Positions 37,238-44,228 of a stretch of 64,000 bases of DNA are shown here, one piece after another; the stretch's first letter is position 1; each line of letters begins with the position of its first letter. A program made the translations under genes and the position numbers. This DNA is from a virus: positions 62,001 to 126,000 of IMG/VR virus record IMGVR_UViG_3300009181_000033. One strand, given 5' to 3'. A model generated the notes under the pieces. That model saw only the letters and a list, made by a program, of their open reading frames with translations. It had not been told where the DNA came from and searched no databases.

Positions 37238-37434
37238 GTCTCCACCCTGGAATTGTTTTCGAAGGCCACCTGGAGAGAACAGGGCTCGAGGACGAAAGTG
37301 TCGTACCCACTTACCACGACGGCCATGCCTTCACGGGTGATATCAACCCATCGCCCAGTACGCCCCTCGGCCGTGATGACGTACGACCCCAACTGAGGGA
37401 TCTTCGACGTCTTTCTTCTCTCGTTCCAGTTCAC
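37234..37434 (-). CDS. hypothetical protein, GTG start, 66 aa
   Basis: Starts GTG at 37,434, exactly 6 nt after the -10, which shows that the leaderless rule also holds for GTG. IPQLGSYVITAEGRTGRWVD and ITREGMAVVVSGYDTFVLEP are the strands of a PGD-like domain with LGS in place of PGD. Confidence 0.75.
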   Translation of the reverse strand: MNWNERRKTSKIPQLGSYVITAEGRTGRWVDITREGMAVVVSGYDTFVLEPCSLQVAFENNSRVET

Positions 37435-37440
37435 TTTCTT

Positions 37441-37469
37441 AATCTACTCCGCCAACCGCCAAACTTGCA
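37441..37469 (-). promoter_or_regulatory. TGCAAA-class promoter
   Basis: -35 TGCAAG at 37464-37469, 17-bp spacer, -10 TAGATT at 37441-37446; GTG start 6 nt away. Confidence 0.78.
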
Positions 37470-37607
37470 CCAACCACAAAAAATATTTGAAGGCCTGAAA
37501 CAATACCCCCAAATCCCCGCACCCGCGACCGGTCGGAAACCATCCCCAGAAGAGCCCAGAATGCCCTCAGAATAGCTTTACTCCCAATGCCATAGGTTCT
37601 TTTGTCG
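37470..37607. other. intergenic region with repeat shared with 32.8 kb
   Basis: 138 bases. CAGAATGCCCTCAGAATAGC at about 37,558 nearly repeats the sequence at 32,838. No gene seen. Confidence 0.45.
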
Positions 37608-37970
37608 TTAGCCAGAAAGTTTTTTCTTGGCTAGCTTCTTCATCGGCAAGAGAATATCCTGGCATGCGTGGTTTAACACCATCCTCTTGCGGTTGAGCTT
37701 CTGGCTCCTCGTGGGAGGAGTGGATCCACCCTCTTCAGGAAACAAGCCAAATGTCTTCATTGTCGCAGGCTTGTTAACCCTGGGCTTCTCCAGCCTCTTC
37801 TTCACAAGCGTACGCCAGATCTTCCGAAACTTTCTCTTCATCACAAGAGCCTCATCAGGGGGAAGGCTTGACAAGACGATGCAGATGTCATTGCTCACAG
37901 GTTCAATGGGCGCAATTCCCATCATGTGCCAAATGGCATTGAGCAACATCCGATCATGTTCGTTATTCAT
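37608..37970 (-). CDS. hypothetical basic protein, 120 aa
   Basis: MNNEHDRMLLNAIWHMMGIA, VLSSLPPDEALVMKRKFRKI, WRTLVKKRLEKPRVNKPATM, then a basic tail ending KKLAKKKLSG. Likely binds nucleic acid through its C-terminus. Start 37,970 lies 2 bp after the upstream stop. Confidence 0.72.
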   Translation of the reverse strand: MNNEHDRMLLNAIWHMMGIAPIEPVSNDICIVLSSLPPDEALVMKRKFRKIWRTLVKKRLEKPRVNKPATMKTFGLFPEEGGSTPPTRSQKLNRKRMVLNHACQDILLPMKKLAKKKLSG

Positions 37971-37972
37971 TT

Positions 37973-38530
37973 TCAATTTCCCCTGGATACAGACCACTTC
38001 AGGTAAGTCTTCAAACACGCTAGCTTCAGAGAATCAAATGCTTCCTTTCGAACCGTTAGCTTGAGCCTCTTCGCCAACTTCCATCCCCTGTGCCACGCCT
38101 CGATCTCTTCCTCAACACAAGCGACCTTGTGCTGGAAGGTCCTGTTGACACCCGGATGACTCATGAACGGATAACCCATTCCGAATCGATCGTGATTTTC
38201 GTTCGAATTAATCAGGAAGTGACCACACTCGTGGAGCAGGTACATGAACTGGTTCTCAGGTTTCGCCGAAGAACAGATGGAGATGTTCTTGTTTTCATGG
38301 TCGTAGGCACCTGCTAGCTTTGACTTGAAGGTTACCGAGATTCCTTTTGAGGCGCACCAATTAACCAAACGATCGAGATTGCGAATAGAAACAGTATCAA
38401 CACACCATTGCATCTCCAGGGTTGTCTTGGCCGTCCCGGAACGCAGGTCCCGCTGAAAGCGGTCCCACGCCCGGGTACGCCAGAGCTCCCTATCAAAGCT
38501 CCGACCGGCCGTCGATGACATCGACATCAC
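37973..38530 (-). CDS. HExxH metallopeptidase-like protein, 185 aa
   Basis: MYLLHECGHFLI at about residue 95 is a zinc-binding HExxH, preceded by a strand KNISICSSAKPENQ and followed by EEEIEAWHRGWKLAKRLKL, a pairing I know from phage ImmA/IrrE-like or SprT-like peptidases. It overlaps the MoxR gene by ATGA. Could process virion or regulatory proteins; substrate unknown. Confidence 0.78.
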   Translation of the reverse strand: MMSMSSTAGRSFDRELWRTRAWDRFQRDLRSGTAKTTLEMQWCVDTVSIRNLDRLVNWCASKGISVTFKSKLAGAYDHENKNISICSSAKPENQFMYLLHECGHFLINSNENHDRFGMGYPFMSHPGVNRTFQHKVACVEEEIEAWHRGWKLAKRLKLTVRKEAFDSLKLACLKTYLKWSVSRGN

Positions 38531-39645
38531 TTCCTGCTCTTCTTGGCTCGAGCAGGTGCTTCAGTTGTCTGTCCGCTCAACGCCTTGGCCTGTGTCTCCT
38601 CGTTAACGCCAAACACCTCGAGGATGGTCGAAACACAATGCTTGTGAACCTGCTTCGAGAGAGCCAGATTCTCAGTGCCATTGCTCGTCATTTTCGACCA
38701 AGCCGACACACGAAGTTCACCAGGGAGATCCTTCATGAACTTGTGAAGATTCTCACCTTGCTTGTCGGTGAGCTCCTTCAGGGTCTTGGTGATGTAGTCA
38801 GCCACCTTTTCGATCAGGACATTCTGTTTCTCCTGGCCGAGCTTGGCAACCTTCTTCTTCACCTTGTCATAGTCGCTCAACACCTCCTCGCCGGTGACCT
38901 GATTGTCGATGGTCTTGGCGAAGGAGTGATAGGCGATGGTCGCCTCCGTGCCGACGTAGCCGAGGCACATCGGGTAGAAGAGCGGGTCGTTGGGCTGGTC
39001 GGCAATCCCGGCCGTGACCAGTGCACGGCTCAGGCGCTCCCACGAACGGCGGCTAGGCGTAACCTTGCCAGGCTCCACGTCCTTGGGCGCATCGAGCCAC
39101 TTCTCGTTGCTGGCGATAAAATCGACAACGAATTCGTGGACGCCACCATCCGCTCGGGCCCACGTGGCCCAATCCTCAACCGTGGGAGTTAGGTCGATGG
39201 TCCAGAAGCGGTCCAGGAGGGCGGGATCCATCTCGTTAACGGTGTAGCTTGCACCGGTGTTGACGGCCGCATAGACGCGTGTCTTGGGATGGAGCTTCCA
39301 TCCGTTTAACTCGCGGTCCAGGACGATCTGGAAAGCGGCCTGTTGCACCTCGTTGGTGCCGCGATTTAGCTCGTCCAGGAAGAGACAGACAGGCTCCATG
39401 CAGGAACGCTTGAACCAGTCAGGAGGGTTGAAGCGAGTCACCTCGCCGTCGGTGCTGGGGAGACCGACCATGTCGCCCTCGGTCATTTGCGAGAGACGGC
39501 GGTCAATAACATCCAAGCCAAACACCTTCGCAACCTGCCGCACAATCTGCGACTTGCCGATACCGTGTGGACCACGGAGCAGCACCGAGTCGAAGGGAAG
39601 CTTGGAAGCCACGGACATGAAGGTCTTGATGCTCATCGTCGTCAT
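38527..39645 (-). CDS. MoxR-type AAA ATPase, 372 aa
   Basis: Walker A GPHGIGKSQ, Walker B CLFLDELNRG, sensor 1 AAVNTG, DPALLDRFW as arginine-finger region. The C-terminal third is helical with a Lys-rich tail (APARAKKSRK). Likely partner of the VWA protein at 33,291, although five kilobases apart. Start 39,645 (MTTMSIKTF) has AGGAG 11 nt upstream, after a leader of about 39 nt. Confidence 0.9.
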   Translation of the reverse strand: MTTMSIKTFMSVASKLPFDSVLLRGPHGIGKSQIVRQVAKVFGLDVIDRRLSQMTEGDMVGLPSTDGEVTRFNPPDWFKRSCMEPVCLFLDELNRGTNEVQQAAFQIVLDRELNGWKLHPKTRVYAAVNTGASYTVNEMDPALLDRFWTIDLTPTVEDWATWARADGGVHEFVVDFIASNEKWLDAPKDVEPGKVTPSRRSWERLSRALVTAGIADQPNDPLFYPMCLGYVGTEATIAYHSFAKTIDNQVTGEEVLSDYDKVKKKVAKLGQEKQNVLIEKVADYITKTLKELTDKQGENLHKFMKDLPGELRVSAWSKMTSNGTENLALSKQVHKHCVSTILEVFGVNEETQAKALSGQTTEAPARAKKSRK

Positions 39646-39684
39646 GCTGTATGTTCTCCTGATTCGCTGTCAGTTGATAGTTTA

Positions 39685-39713
39685 GTTATGCTGCTTGCTC
39701 AGCCGACCTTGCA
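39685..39713 (-). promoter_or_regulatory. TGCAAA-class promoter with leader
   Basis: -35 TGCAAG at 39708-39713, 17-bp spacer, -10 CATAAC at 39685-39690. The MoxR gene starts 39 nt downstream after AGGAG. Confidence 0.65.
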
Positions 39714-39929
39714 CCCCTCAGCAAAAATTTTTTCAACCTCAATTTTGAGGAGCTTGTACGCAATACGCCAGTCACGATCCTTGGCAGTCGCAAGCTGCTG
39801 GTCGTTCACCGTCAAGGCTGTGACATAATACTTCCCAAGCCTTTCTCCCGTCACGATAGGCTTGAGAGACTTGCCAAAGAGCTCAGTAAACTTGAGCTCA
39901 ACCTGCTTCTTAGGGTTCGGCTTGAACAT
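39699..39929 (-). CDS. hypothetical basic protein, 76 aa
   Basis: MFKPNPKKQVELKFTELFGK, SLKPIVTGERLGKYYVTALT, VNDQQLATAKDRDWRIAYKL. Beta strands then a helix; no family recognised. The 3' end covers the -35 of the MoxR promoter. Confidence 0.72.
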   Translation of the reverse strand: MFKPNPKKQVELKFTELFGKSLKPIVTGERLGKYYVTALTVNDQQLATAKDRDWRIAYKLLKIEVEKIFAEGCKVG

Positions 39930-39933
39930 GTTC

Positions 39934-40122
39934 TTATACTACCTCAGGAGCCTGCAGGTTTGCACCGGCAAGATAATTTTCCTTCTGTTTTTCACTGGCA
40001 ATGTCAAAGGATGGTCGGTCACAATTGGCACAGAGGAAGTCCCCTGCCTCGTCCACCGTGCCCACGTTCTTATCGGTACAGACAACACAATACTGGGTGC
40101 AGATCTTGTAATTCTTGTTCAT
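39934..40122 (-). CDS. zinc-ribbon small protein, 62 aa
   Basis: MNKNYKICTQYCVVCTDKNV then EAGDFLCANCDRPSFDIASE. Two CxxC pairs make a zinc ribbon. Its 3' end holds the promoter of the next gene. Overlaps the membrane gene upstream by ATGA. Confidence 0.75.
   Translation of the reverse strand: MNKNYKICTQYCVVCTDKNVGTVDEAGDFLCANCDRPSFDIASEKQKENYLAGANLQAPEVV
39936..39964 (-). promoter_or_regulatory. TGCAAA-class promoter
   Basis: -35 TGCAAA at 39959-39964, 17-bp spacer, -10 TAGTAT at 39936-39941; ATG 6 nt away. Confidence 0.8.
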
Positions 40123-40313
40123 TTCATCTTTCCAATTTCTTCTTTGAGCGCCTTATAAGACCAAAAGCAATACATCACCGTCAACACGAACCAAAACAGC
40201 AAAGCCATCTCGAGGAGAGCAGAGTTCCGAGATGCCCAGTACGTGTTCAGAACAGTGCTAAGGAATCCGTAAGAAAAAGACATGTAAATCACCGTCACAA
40301 TGAATAACGGCAT
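40119..40313 (-). CDS. small membrane protein, 64 aa
   Basis: MPLFIVTVIYMSFSYGFLST and LLEMALLFWFVLTVMYCFWS are two membrane helices joined by a polar loop (NTYWASRNSA); the end is a charged helix (YKALKEEIGKMK). Start at 40,313. Layout fits two-helix hairpin proteins; function unknown. Confidence 0.7.
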   Translation of the reverse strand: MPLFIVTVIYMSFSYGFLSTVLNTYWASRNSALLEMALLFWFVLTVMYCFWSYKALKEEIGKMK

Positions 40314-40320
40314 GTTGTCT

Positions 40321-40530
40321 TCAACCAGTCTTCTCTGTGTACGATCTTGCCAGAATGCTCCTGACCGGCGCATCGGCCGCCTCGAGAGTCACCAGGATGT
40401 CATAGAGCTCACCCAGCCTGGCATTGTTACTCTTCTTCTCAATCTCGAGAAGCGTTGCCACCGTACGGCGAGCCGCCAAGGTGAGCTCCGTAAGCCTCTC
40501 AAGCTGATCGATCTTCATGTCTTCGTCCAT
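40321..40530 (-). CDS. hypothetical helical protein, 69 aa
   Basis: MDEDMKIDQLERLTELTLAA, RRTVATLLEIEKKSNNARLG, YDILVTLEAADAPVRSILAR. Coiled-coil-like. Start ATG 40,530 with GAG upstream, 2 bp after the stop of the preceding gene. Confidence 0.7.
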   Translation of the reverse strand: MDEDMKIDQLERLTELTLAARRTVATLLEIEKKSNNARLGELYDILVTLEAADAPVRSILARSYTEKTG

Positions 40531-40532
40531 GT

Positions 40533-40895
40533 TCAATCTCCAATCGTGTTGCTGTTGTTGATGATCATCACGGTGTAGGTGTCGCCCTCGATAACCACCT
40601 TGGGCTCACGTACACACTTCAACATCTCGCTGAACCTCTTCACCATGCGTTCAGCTGCCTCCTTCACCTCAGGCTTGTGGCTGTCAAGCGGCGCCAACCT
40701 GAAGGTGAGATAGTAGCCTGTGTAGTCGATCCAGGATCCCTGCTCGAGCACGGAACCGAACTCCTCGAAGATGAGACATCTGAAGTGCTTGGAGACAGCT
40801 TCGGTTACCTGCCTGAAGATGCGAGCAACCTCACCGAGAATTTGGTAGTAGTGCTCGTTGAGAGCGTCAGCCGGGGTGAACGGGTACTTGATCAC
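40533..40895 (-). CDS. hypothetical protein, GTG start, 120 aa
   Basis: Starts GTG in a GTGA overlap at 40,895: MIKYPFTPADALNEHYYQIL. Then RIFRQVTEAVSKHFRCLIFE, DYTGYYLTFRLAPLDSHKPE, KVVIEGDTYTVMIINNSNTI. Alpha-beta mixture, not recognised. The overlap decides the start over upstream options. Confidence 0.72.
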   Translation of the reverse strand: MIKYPFTPADALNEHYYQILGEVARIFRQVTEAVSKHFRCLIFEEFGSVLEQGSWIDYTGYYLTFRLAPLDSHKPEVKEAAERMVKRFSEMLKCVREPKVVIEGDTYTVMIINNSNTIGD

Positions 40896-41662
40896 ATATC
40901 CTCCGAGGTAAACCAGGCGACATCGCCCTTGGTGTTCTTGAGACCGAACCGGGCAGCCCACGTGCCACGGAACTGGGTAACCTTCTTCCAGAAGAGACGG
41001 CCGGTGAAACCCTTCACGGTGAGCTCCGTGCCGTTGGCGGGAAGGTTGACGAAAGCAGCCTCGGCGTCAACCTTGGTAGCGGCAGCCTTCGCCTCACGCT
41101 TGGCTTCCCGCTTCGCCGCATGAGCCGCCTCGGCAGCGACACGCTTCTCCTCATTGATCCTGCGCGCCGCGGCAACAGCAGTTGCCTTGGCGGAGCGGTC
41201 GCGGTTTGAGGCATCCATATAGGCTTCCCAGGCGATGAAGTTGGCCCACATCAGGGGATCACCCGAGACGAAGGTAGCAGCGTCGGTTTGAGGGTTAACG
41301 AGCTTGCTGGCCATCCGGTCGCCGTGAAGGTTGGTGCAGTCGACCCAAGCGAACTGCTCGAAGAACTCGAGCTCGCGCACCTTGTCGGTGAGGTAGTCAG
41401 GCAGCTGTTCGTGGTCTCCGCGCAGCGAACCCCAGTGAGCCCGGGGACGATCGGTGTTGATGTGCTCCGGCGGGATGCCGTGGGTGCCGAGCCACACCAG
41501 GGCGTAGGTGCACTGGGTGGTGCGGTAGTCGGAGTAGTCCATCGTGTCGGACCAGTTACGGGTCTCGGTGGTGCGCTCGACGCGGAGCACCCGGCTAACG
41601 AACACCTCAGACTCGAGGTCGATGTTGTTGTCGTAGTCGCGGGTGATGAGGGTGATTGCCAT
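40892..41662 (-). CDS. hypothetical protein with Ala/Lys hinge, 256 aa
   Basis: The N-terminal half has MAITLITRDYDNNIDLESEV and SDYRTTQCTYALVWLGTHGI. Residues about 150-195 are Ala/Lys/Glu helix (AKATAVAAARRINEEKRVAA). The C-terminal domain VKGFTGRLFWKKVTQFRGTW then GLKNTKGDVAWFTSEDM is a compact beta module with a PGD-like beginning (LTVKGFTG). Leader of about 49 nt before ATG holds a GGTGGC/GCCACC stem-loop and a GGAG site. Confidence 0.72.
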   Translation of the reverse strand: MAITLITRDYDNNIDLESEVFVSRVLRVERTTETRNWSDTMDYSDYRTTQCTYALVWLGTHGIPPEHINTDRPRAHWGSLRGDHEQLPDYLTDKVRELEFFEQFAWVDCTNLHGDRMASKLVNPQTDAATFVSGDPLMWANFIAWEAYMDASNRDRSAKATAVAAARRINEEKRVAAEAAHAAKREAKREAKAAATKVDAEAAFVNLPANGTELTVKGFTGRLFWKKVTQFRGTWAARFGLKNTKGDVAWFTSEDM

Positions 41663-41709
41663 GTCGTTCGCTCCGAGTTATCGGGTGGCTCCATTGCCAC
41701 CTGATAGAA

Positions 41710-41985
41710 TTAGTATACCAAGCTGGTTGCCGACTTTGCACCGGCGATGTTCGTGCGGAAGCAGACGCGTCCGTTCTCGATAACATACTCCCATCCCATC
41801 AGCTGCGCAAAAGCATACGCCTCGCGGTGATCAATAGGACAGACAGGAGCATGGTCGAGGTGGTGGAAGTGGTTGCATGGGTTGTTGTCGTTGTCGAAGG
41901 CGTCCGGGCCCTCGACGATGAACGTGGTATCGAGCGGAGCATAGGTGGGGTTGTTGACGCTATCATCGAAGCAGACGTAGAGCAT
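41710..41985 (-). CDS. hypothetical His-rich protein, 91 aa
   Basis: MLYVCFDDSVNNPTYAPLDT, NPCNHFHHLDHAPVCPIDHR, EAYAFAQLMGWEYVIENGRV. The HFHHLDH cluster with flanking Cys suggests metal binding. Its stop reaches the -10 of the promoter at 41,712. AAGGAATAC lies before ATG. Confidence 0.72.
   Translation of the reverse strand: MLYVCFDDSVNNPTYAPLDTTFIVEGPDAFDNDNNPCNHFHHLDHAPVCPIDHREAYAFAQLMGWEYVIENGRVCFRTNIAGAKSATSLVY
41712..41740 (-). promoter_or_regulatory. TGCAAA-class promoter with hairpin leader
   Basis: -35 TGCAAA at 41735-41740, 17-bp spacer, -10 TATACT at 41712-41717. The leader has GGTGGC-AATGGA-GCCACC before the ATG 41,662. Confidence 0.75.
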
Positions 41986-42017
41986 GATGTATTCCTTTCA
42001 GCACTGGGTTGAGGTGA

Positions 42018-42293
42018 TCAGTCGTTGAAGATCTCGATGGAGATCCCATCAGTCGACTTGAACTGGAGGGAGATGACGTCTCCGTGCATCCGCCTAGGGC
42101 GGTCAAAGACGAATAGCTTCGAGACGCCGGTCTTGGATGATCGCACGTAGAATCCCTCGTCCAGGGAATCGTTGCTCACCTGTGCCACACGGAAATTCGG
42201 AATGGAGCTCATCTCGCACGTGCCGAGCTTGCCATCCCAGACGAAGAGACGGCCGTCATATACAGGAACTTGCTGCTTTCCGTTAACCTTCAT
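42018..42293 (-). CDS. hypothetical protein, 91 aa
   Basis: MKVNGKQQVPVYDGRLFVWD, FRVAQVSNDSLDEGFYVRSS, KLFVFDRPRRMHGDVISLQF. Beta-rich. Two ATGs are possible: 42,299 is 1 nt after the -10 and cannot be reached by a normal transcript start, while 42,293 lies 7 nt after it, so 42,293 is preferred. Confidence 0.72.
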   Translation of the reverse strand: MKVNGKQQVPVYDGRLFVWDGKLGTCEMSSIPNFRVAQVSNDSLDEGFYVRSSKTGVSKLFVFDRPRRMHGDVISLQFKSTDGISIEIFND

Positions 42294-42300
42294 ATTCATG

Positions 42301-42329
42301 GTTATACCTCCCCCGTTGTTGACTTTGCA
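42301..42329 (-). promoter_or_regulatory. TGCAAA-class promoter
   Basis: -35 TGCAAA at 42324-42329, 17-bp spacer, -10 TATAAC at 42301-42306; start 42,293 is 7 nt away. Confidence 0.78.
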
Positions 42330-42352
42330 CCTTCAAAGAGAATTTTCTTCAG

Positions 42353-42544
42353 TCACCTTACGAAGACAGGAGCACACTCGTAGAGGGGAGAGCTGGAGAC
42401 CCTGATGTTGTAGTAACCCCTCTTCTCGAGGGCCGTGACGGCCGAGGGTACCTTATTGGAACTGACCTGCTTGCGTCCAGGCTTGCCTGCGGGAGTGCGG
42501 TAGGCGAGCTCATATACGCTGATCTTCTCGGCGAAGCTGCTCAT
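42353..42544 (-). CDS. hypothetical basic protein, 63 aa
   Basis: MSSFAEKISVYELAYRTPAG, KPGRKQVSSNKVPSAVTALE, KRGYYNIRVSSSPLYECAPV. First minus-strand gene left of the orientation switch. AAGGAATTGGAC precedes the ATG. Confidence 0.72.
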   Translation of the reverse strand: MSSFAEKISVYELAYRTPAGKPGRKQVSSNKVPSAVTALEKRGYYNIRVSSSPLYECAPVFVR

Positions 42545-42567
42545 GTCCAATTCCTTTCCATAAATCA

Positions 42568-42596
42568 AAACTAACACTCGACAACGCGACATTGCA
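42568..42596 (-). promoter_or_regulatory. TGCAAA-class promoter with leader
   Basis: -35 TGCAAT at 42591-42596, 17-bp spacer, -10 TAGTTT at 42568-42573. The gene start is 23 nt downstream with its own AAGGA. Confidence 0.6.
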
Positions 42597-42663
42597 CCAA
42601 AAAACAAGAAAAAAATTTCTTTGCGCAATATTGCGGTGCTTTTGAACAAATTTATTTTTGGTG
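42597..42663. other. AT-rich divergence point with 12-bp palindrome
   Basis: CGCAATATTGCG at 42,624-42,635 is a perfect palindrome between divergent promoters, in a sequence with several A and T runs. To the left almost all genes run leftward for 13 kb, to the right rightward for 6 kb. Possible operator or replication start. Confidence 0.5.
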
Positions 42664-42692
42664 TGCAAAGCGTGAACTGGGCGAGGTACAAC
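42664..42692 (+). promoter_or_regulatory. TGCAAA-class promoter
   Basis: -35 TGCAAA at 42664-42669, 17-bp spacer, -10 TACAAC at 42687-42692; ATG is 10 nt downstream. Confidence 0.7.
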
Positions 42693-42702
42693 AGGATAAT
42701 CG

Positions 42703-42882
42703 ATGGACTTCAACGATTTCCTGAAGGAAGCACTTGAACCTGACGTCAACCTGAGGCAGGGACAGAAGCTCATGATCAACCTTCACTCGGTTCGGAAAGA
42801 CCTATACGGGAAGCTCTTCAACGGCTCACTCGAAGGCAAGACTTTTTCGTGGGTGTTGTACGACTGTTTCTACGAAGACTAG
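42703..42882 (+). CDS. small protein with QG-L-N-L motif, 59 aa
   Basis: MDFNDFLKEALEPDVNLRQG, QKLMINLHSVRKDLYGKLFN, GSLEGKTFSWVLYDCFYED. The pattern R-Q-G-Q-x-hydrophobic-hydrophobic-N-hydrophobic, then D-C/P-F-Y-x-D, is one I know from short phage proteins of unknown role. First gene of the rightward arm. Confidence 0.72.
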   Translation: MDFNDFLKEALEPDVNLRQGQKLMINLHSVRKDLYGKLFNGSLEGKTFSWVLYDCFYED

Positions 42883-42885
42883 AAG

Positions 42886-42942
42886 ATGTGGGCGACAATT
42901 GAGTGGCTTGGAGAAAACTGGTGCAAAGTCGGCAACGAGTGA
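42886..42942 (+). CDS. possible small peptide, 18 aa
   Basis: MWATIEWLGENWCKVGNE overlaps the next promoter. The IEWLGENW composition, Trp rich, is unusual. Only weak support from position. Confidence 0.3.
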   Translation: MWATIEWLGENWCKVGNE

Positions 42943-42950
42943 GGTGCAAC
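42922..42950 (+). promoter_or_regulatory. TGCAAA-class promoter
   Basis: -35 TGCAAA at 42922-42927, 17-bp spacer, -10 TGCAAC at 42945-42950; ATG 6 nt away. Confidence 0.65.
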
Positions 42951-42956
42951 TGAATC

Positions 42957-43150
42957 ATGAACGAAGAAGTCAACGTGACGTTAACTGCTCGTGAGCTTGT
43001 CGACACGTATCGTGCCGTGCGATCCCTGATGGGTCACTCGTGTCGGACGAAGCTATCAGTAACTACTACGAGCGACTGGACAGAATTCACTCCAAACTGA
43101 TTGATGCAACTGTGCAAGTGGCTTCCAAGAACAAGGAGGATGGACAATGA
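42957..43150 (+). pseudogene. small helical protein gene with a frame break
   Basis: MNEEVNVTLTARELVDTYRA is in frame with the ATG, but the sequence that looks like the rest of the protein, SDEAISNYYERLDRIHSKLI and VQVASKNKEDGQ, is in another frame; one base appears to be missing at about 43,037-43,043. The second part ends in an ATGA overlap with the next gene. As written, translation would give only 47 residues. Confidence 0.6.
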
Positions 43151-43317
43151 GTAACACACGTAAGGTAACGAGACTTCTTATTGACATGATGGATAACGGC
43201 GTGCTTGATCCTAATAATCTGGCTCTGCTGTGTCTCGGTTACATGTCTGAAGATGACGTGGCTGATATGGCTCGCCTCAACGATCTTCTCGAGGAGGAGG
43301 AGGATGATGATGCATGA
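43147..43317 (+). CDS. small acidic protein, 56 aa
   Basis: MSNTRKVTRLLIDMMDNGVL, DPNNLALLCLGYMSEDDVAD, MARLNDLLEEEEDDDA. Helical with an acidic tail. ATGA overlaps at both ends: strict coupling in a row with its neighbours. Confidence 0.72.
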   Translation: MSNTRKVTRLLIDMMDNGVLDPNNLALLCLGYMSEDDVADMARLNDLLEEEEDDDA

Positions 43318-43679
43318 TTGAGCCAATAGTCGAATTCAGACTGGAGCGTGTGGAAAATCGGCCGGACCGGTTTAACTATTATCCCATAGGCAATGGCATG
43401 GTGGCGTCCATACAAGCTGGACATGCCAACTATTGTCATCCTCGAATTACAGATCCATCGTCTGACGCTTACACCGAATTTGAAGTTGCCCTATTCTTCC
43501 TCAACGAGTGGTACCACCCTCACACCAACGAGAAGCTCTGTGACAGAAAATGGGCTTCGCATTGGTCGCCTAACGACCAAGTTGGAGCCTACGTTCCCCG
43601 GGTAGAAGTTATCAACATGATCAACGACCTTCGAGATTATTTCAAGGTCACGTACGCAGGAAAGGAAACAGACACATGA
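43314..43679 (+). CDS. hypothetical protein, 121 aa
   Basis: MIEPIVEFRLERVENRPDRF, IGNGMVASIQAGHANYCHPR, FALFFLNEWYHPHTNEKLCD-like middle. Contains His and Cys spaced for metal binding (HANYCHP ... LCDRKW). Not recognised. ATGA overlap downstream. Confidence 0.73.
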   Translation: MIEPIVEFRLERVENRPDRFNYYPIGNGMVASIQAGHANYCHPRITDPSSDAYTEFEVALFFLNEWYHPHTNEKLCDRKWASHWSPNDQVGAYVPRVEVINMINDLRDYFKVTYAGKETDT

Positions 43680-43975
43680 TGATCAAGGCGAATGACGTTG
43701 TCTTCTGGAAGGGTCCCAATGGTCTCTACCGCCGCTGGGCAGACGTGGTAGACACGAACGGTGACCAGGTAAAGATCAAGCTCCGCCACGACATTTTCGA
43801 CTACGACCCTTGCAACGGAAAGCGCCACCTGCGGGAAGGAGAGATCCTCAGTGTGCCAATCAACGAAGTCATTTACAACAGCGAATACTATCGATCGAAG
43901 GAGAAGATCAAGGATCACATGGAGTCAGTGAGGAAAGAAAGCAAGAAACCCATTGCCGTAGGAGAAATCTGGTGA
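43676..43975 (+). CDS. PGD-like protein (IKANDVVFW), 99 aa
   Basis: MMIKANDVVFWKGPNGLYRR, WADVVDTNGDQVKIKLRHDI, GEILSVPINEVIYNSEYYRS. IKANDVV corresponds to PGD-V; the two strands that follow fit. A charged C-terminal helix is added. Coupled on both sides (ATGA and GTGA). Confidence 0.72.
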   Translation: MMIKANDVVFWKGPNGLYRRWADVVDTNGDQVKIKLRHDIFDYDPCNGKRHLREGEILSVPINEVIYNSEYYRSKEKIKDHMESVRKESKKPIAVGEIW

Positions 43976-44175
43976 AGAAAGTCATTTGCTTGCTGTTGCT
44001 TGCTTCTTTCACCCTGGTTTCAACAGCACAAGCTGGCACGGCCGAGTGCGCAACCATCACAGACCACGACACAAGAATGATGTGCTTTGCCTCCCAAACT
44101 AACAACTCCTCGTACTGCTCTTTCATCAAAGACCACGACAAGCGTGCACAGTGCCGCATTATGACGGGGAATTAA
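43972..44175 (+). CDS. small secreted Cys protein, GTG start, 67 aa
   Basis: A signal peptide (MKKVICLLLLASFTLVSTAQ then A) is cleaved likely before GTAECA. The mature part has repeated ITDHDTRMMC and IKDHDKRAQC units with four Cys, so two disulphides are likely. Start GTG overlaps the stop of the gene before. A phage protein exported to the periplasm, function unknown. Confidence 0.75.
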   Translation: MKKVICLLLLASFTLVSTAQAGTAECATITDHDTRMMCFASQTNNSSYCSFIKDHDKRAQCRIMTGN

Positions 44176-44193
44176 AATAATCTCACCCGTCGG

Positions 44194-44222
44194 TGCAAAG
44201 TCAACTCCGAACAAGGTAATCT
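44194..44222 (+). promoter_or_regulatory. TGCAAA-class promoter
   Basis: -35 TGCAAA at 44194-44199, 17-bp spacer, -10 TAATCT at 44217-44222; ATG 6 nt away. Confidence 0.8.
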
Positions 44223-44228
44223 AGAACC

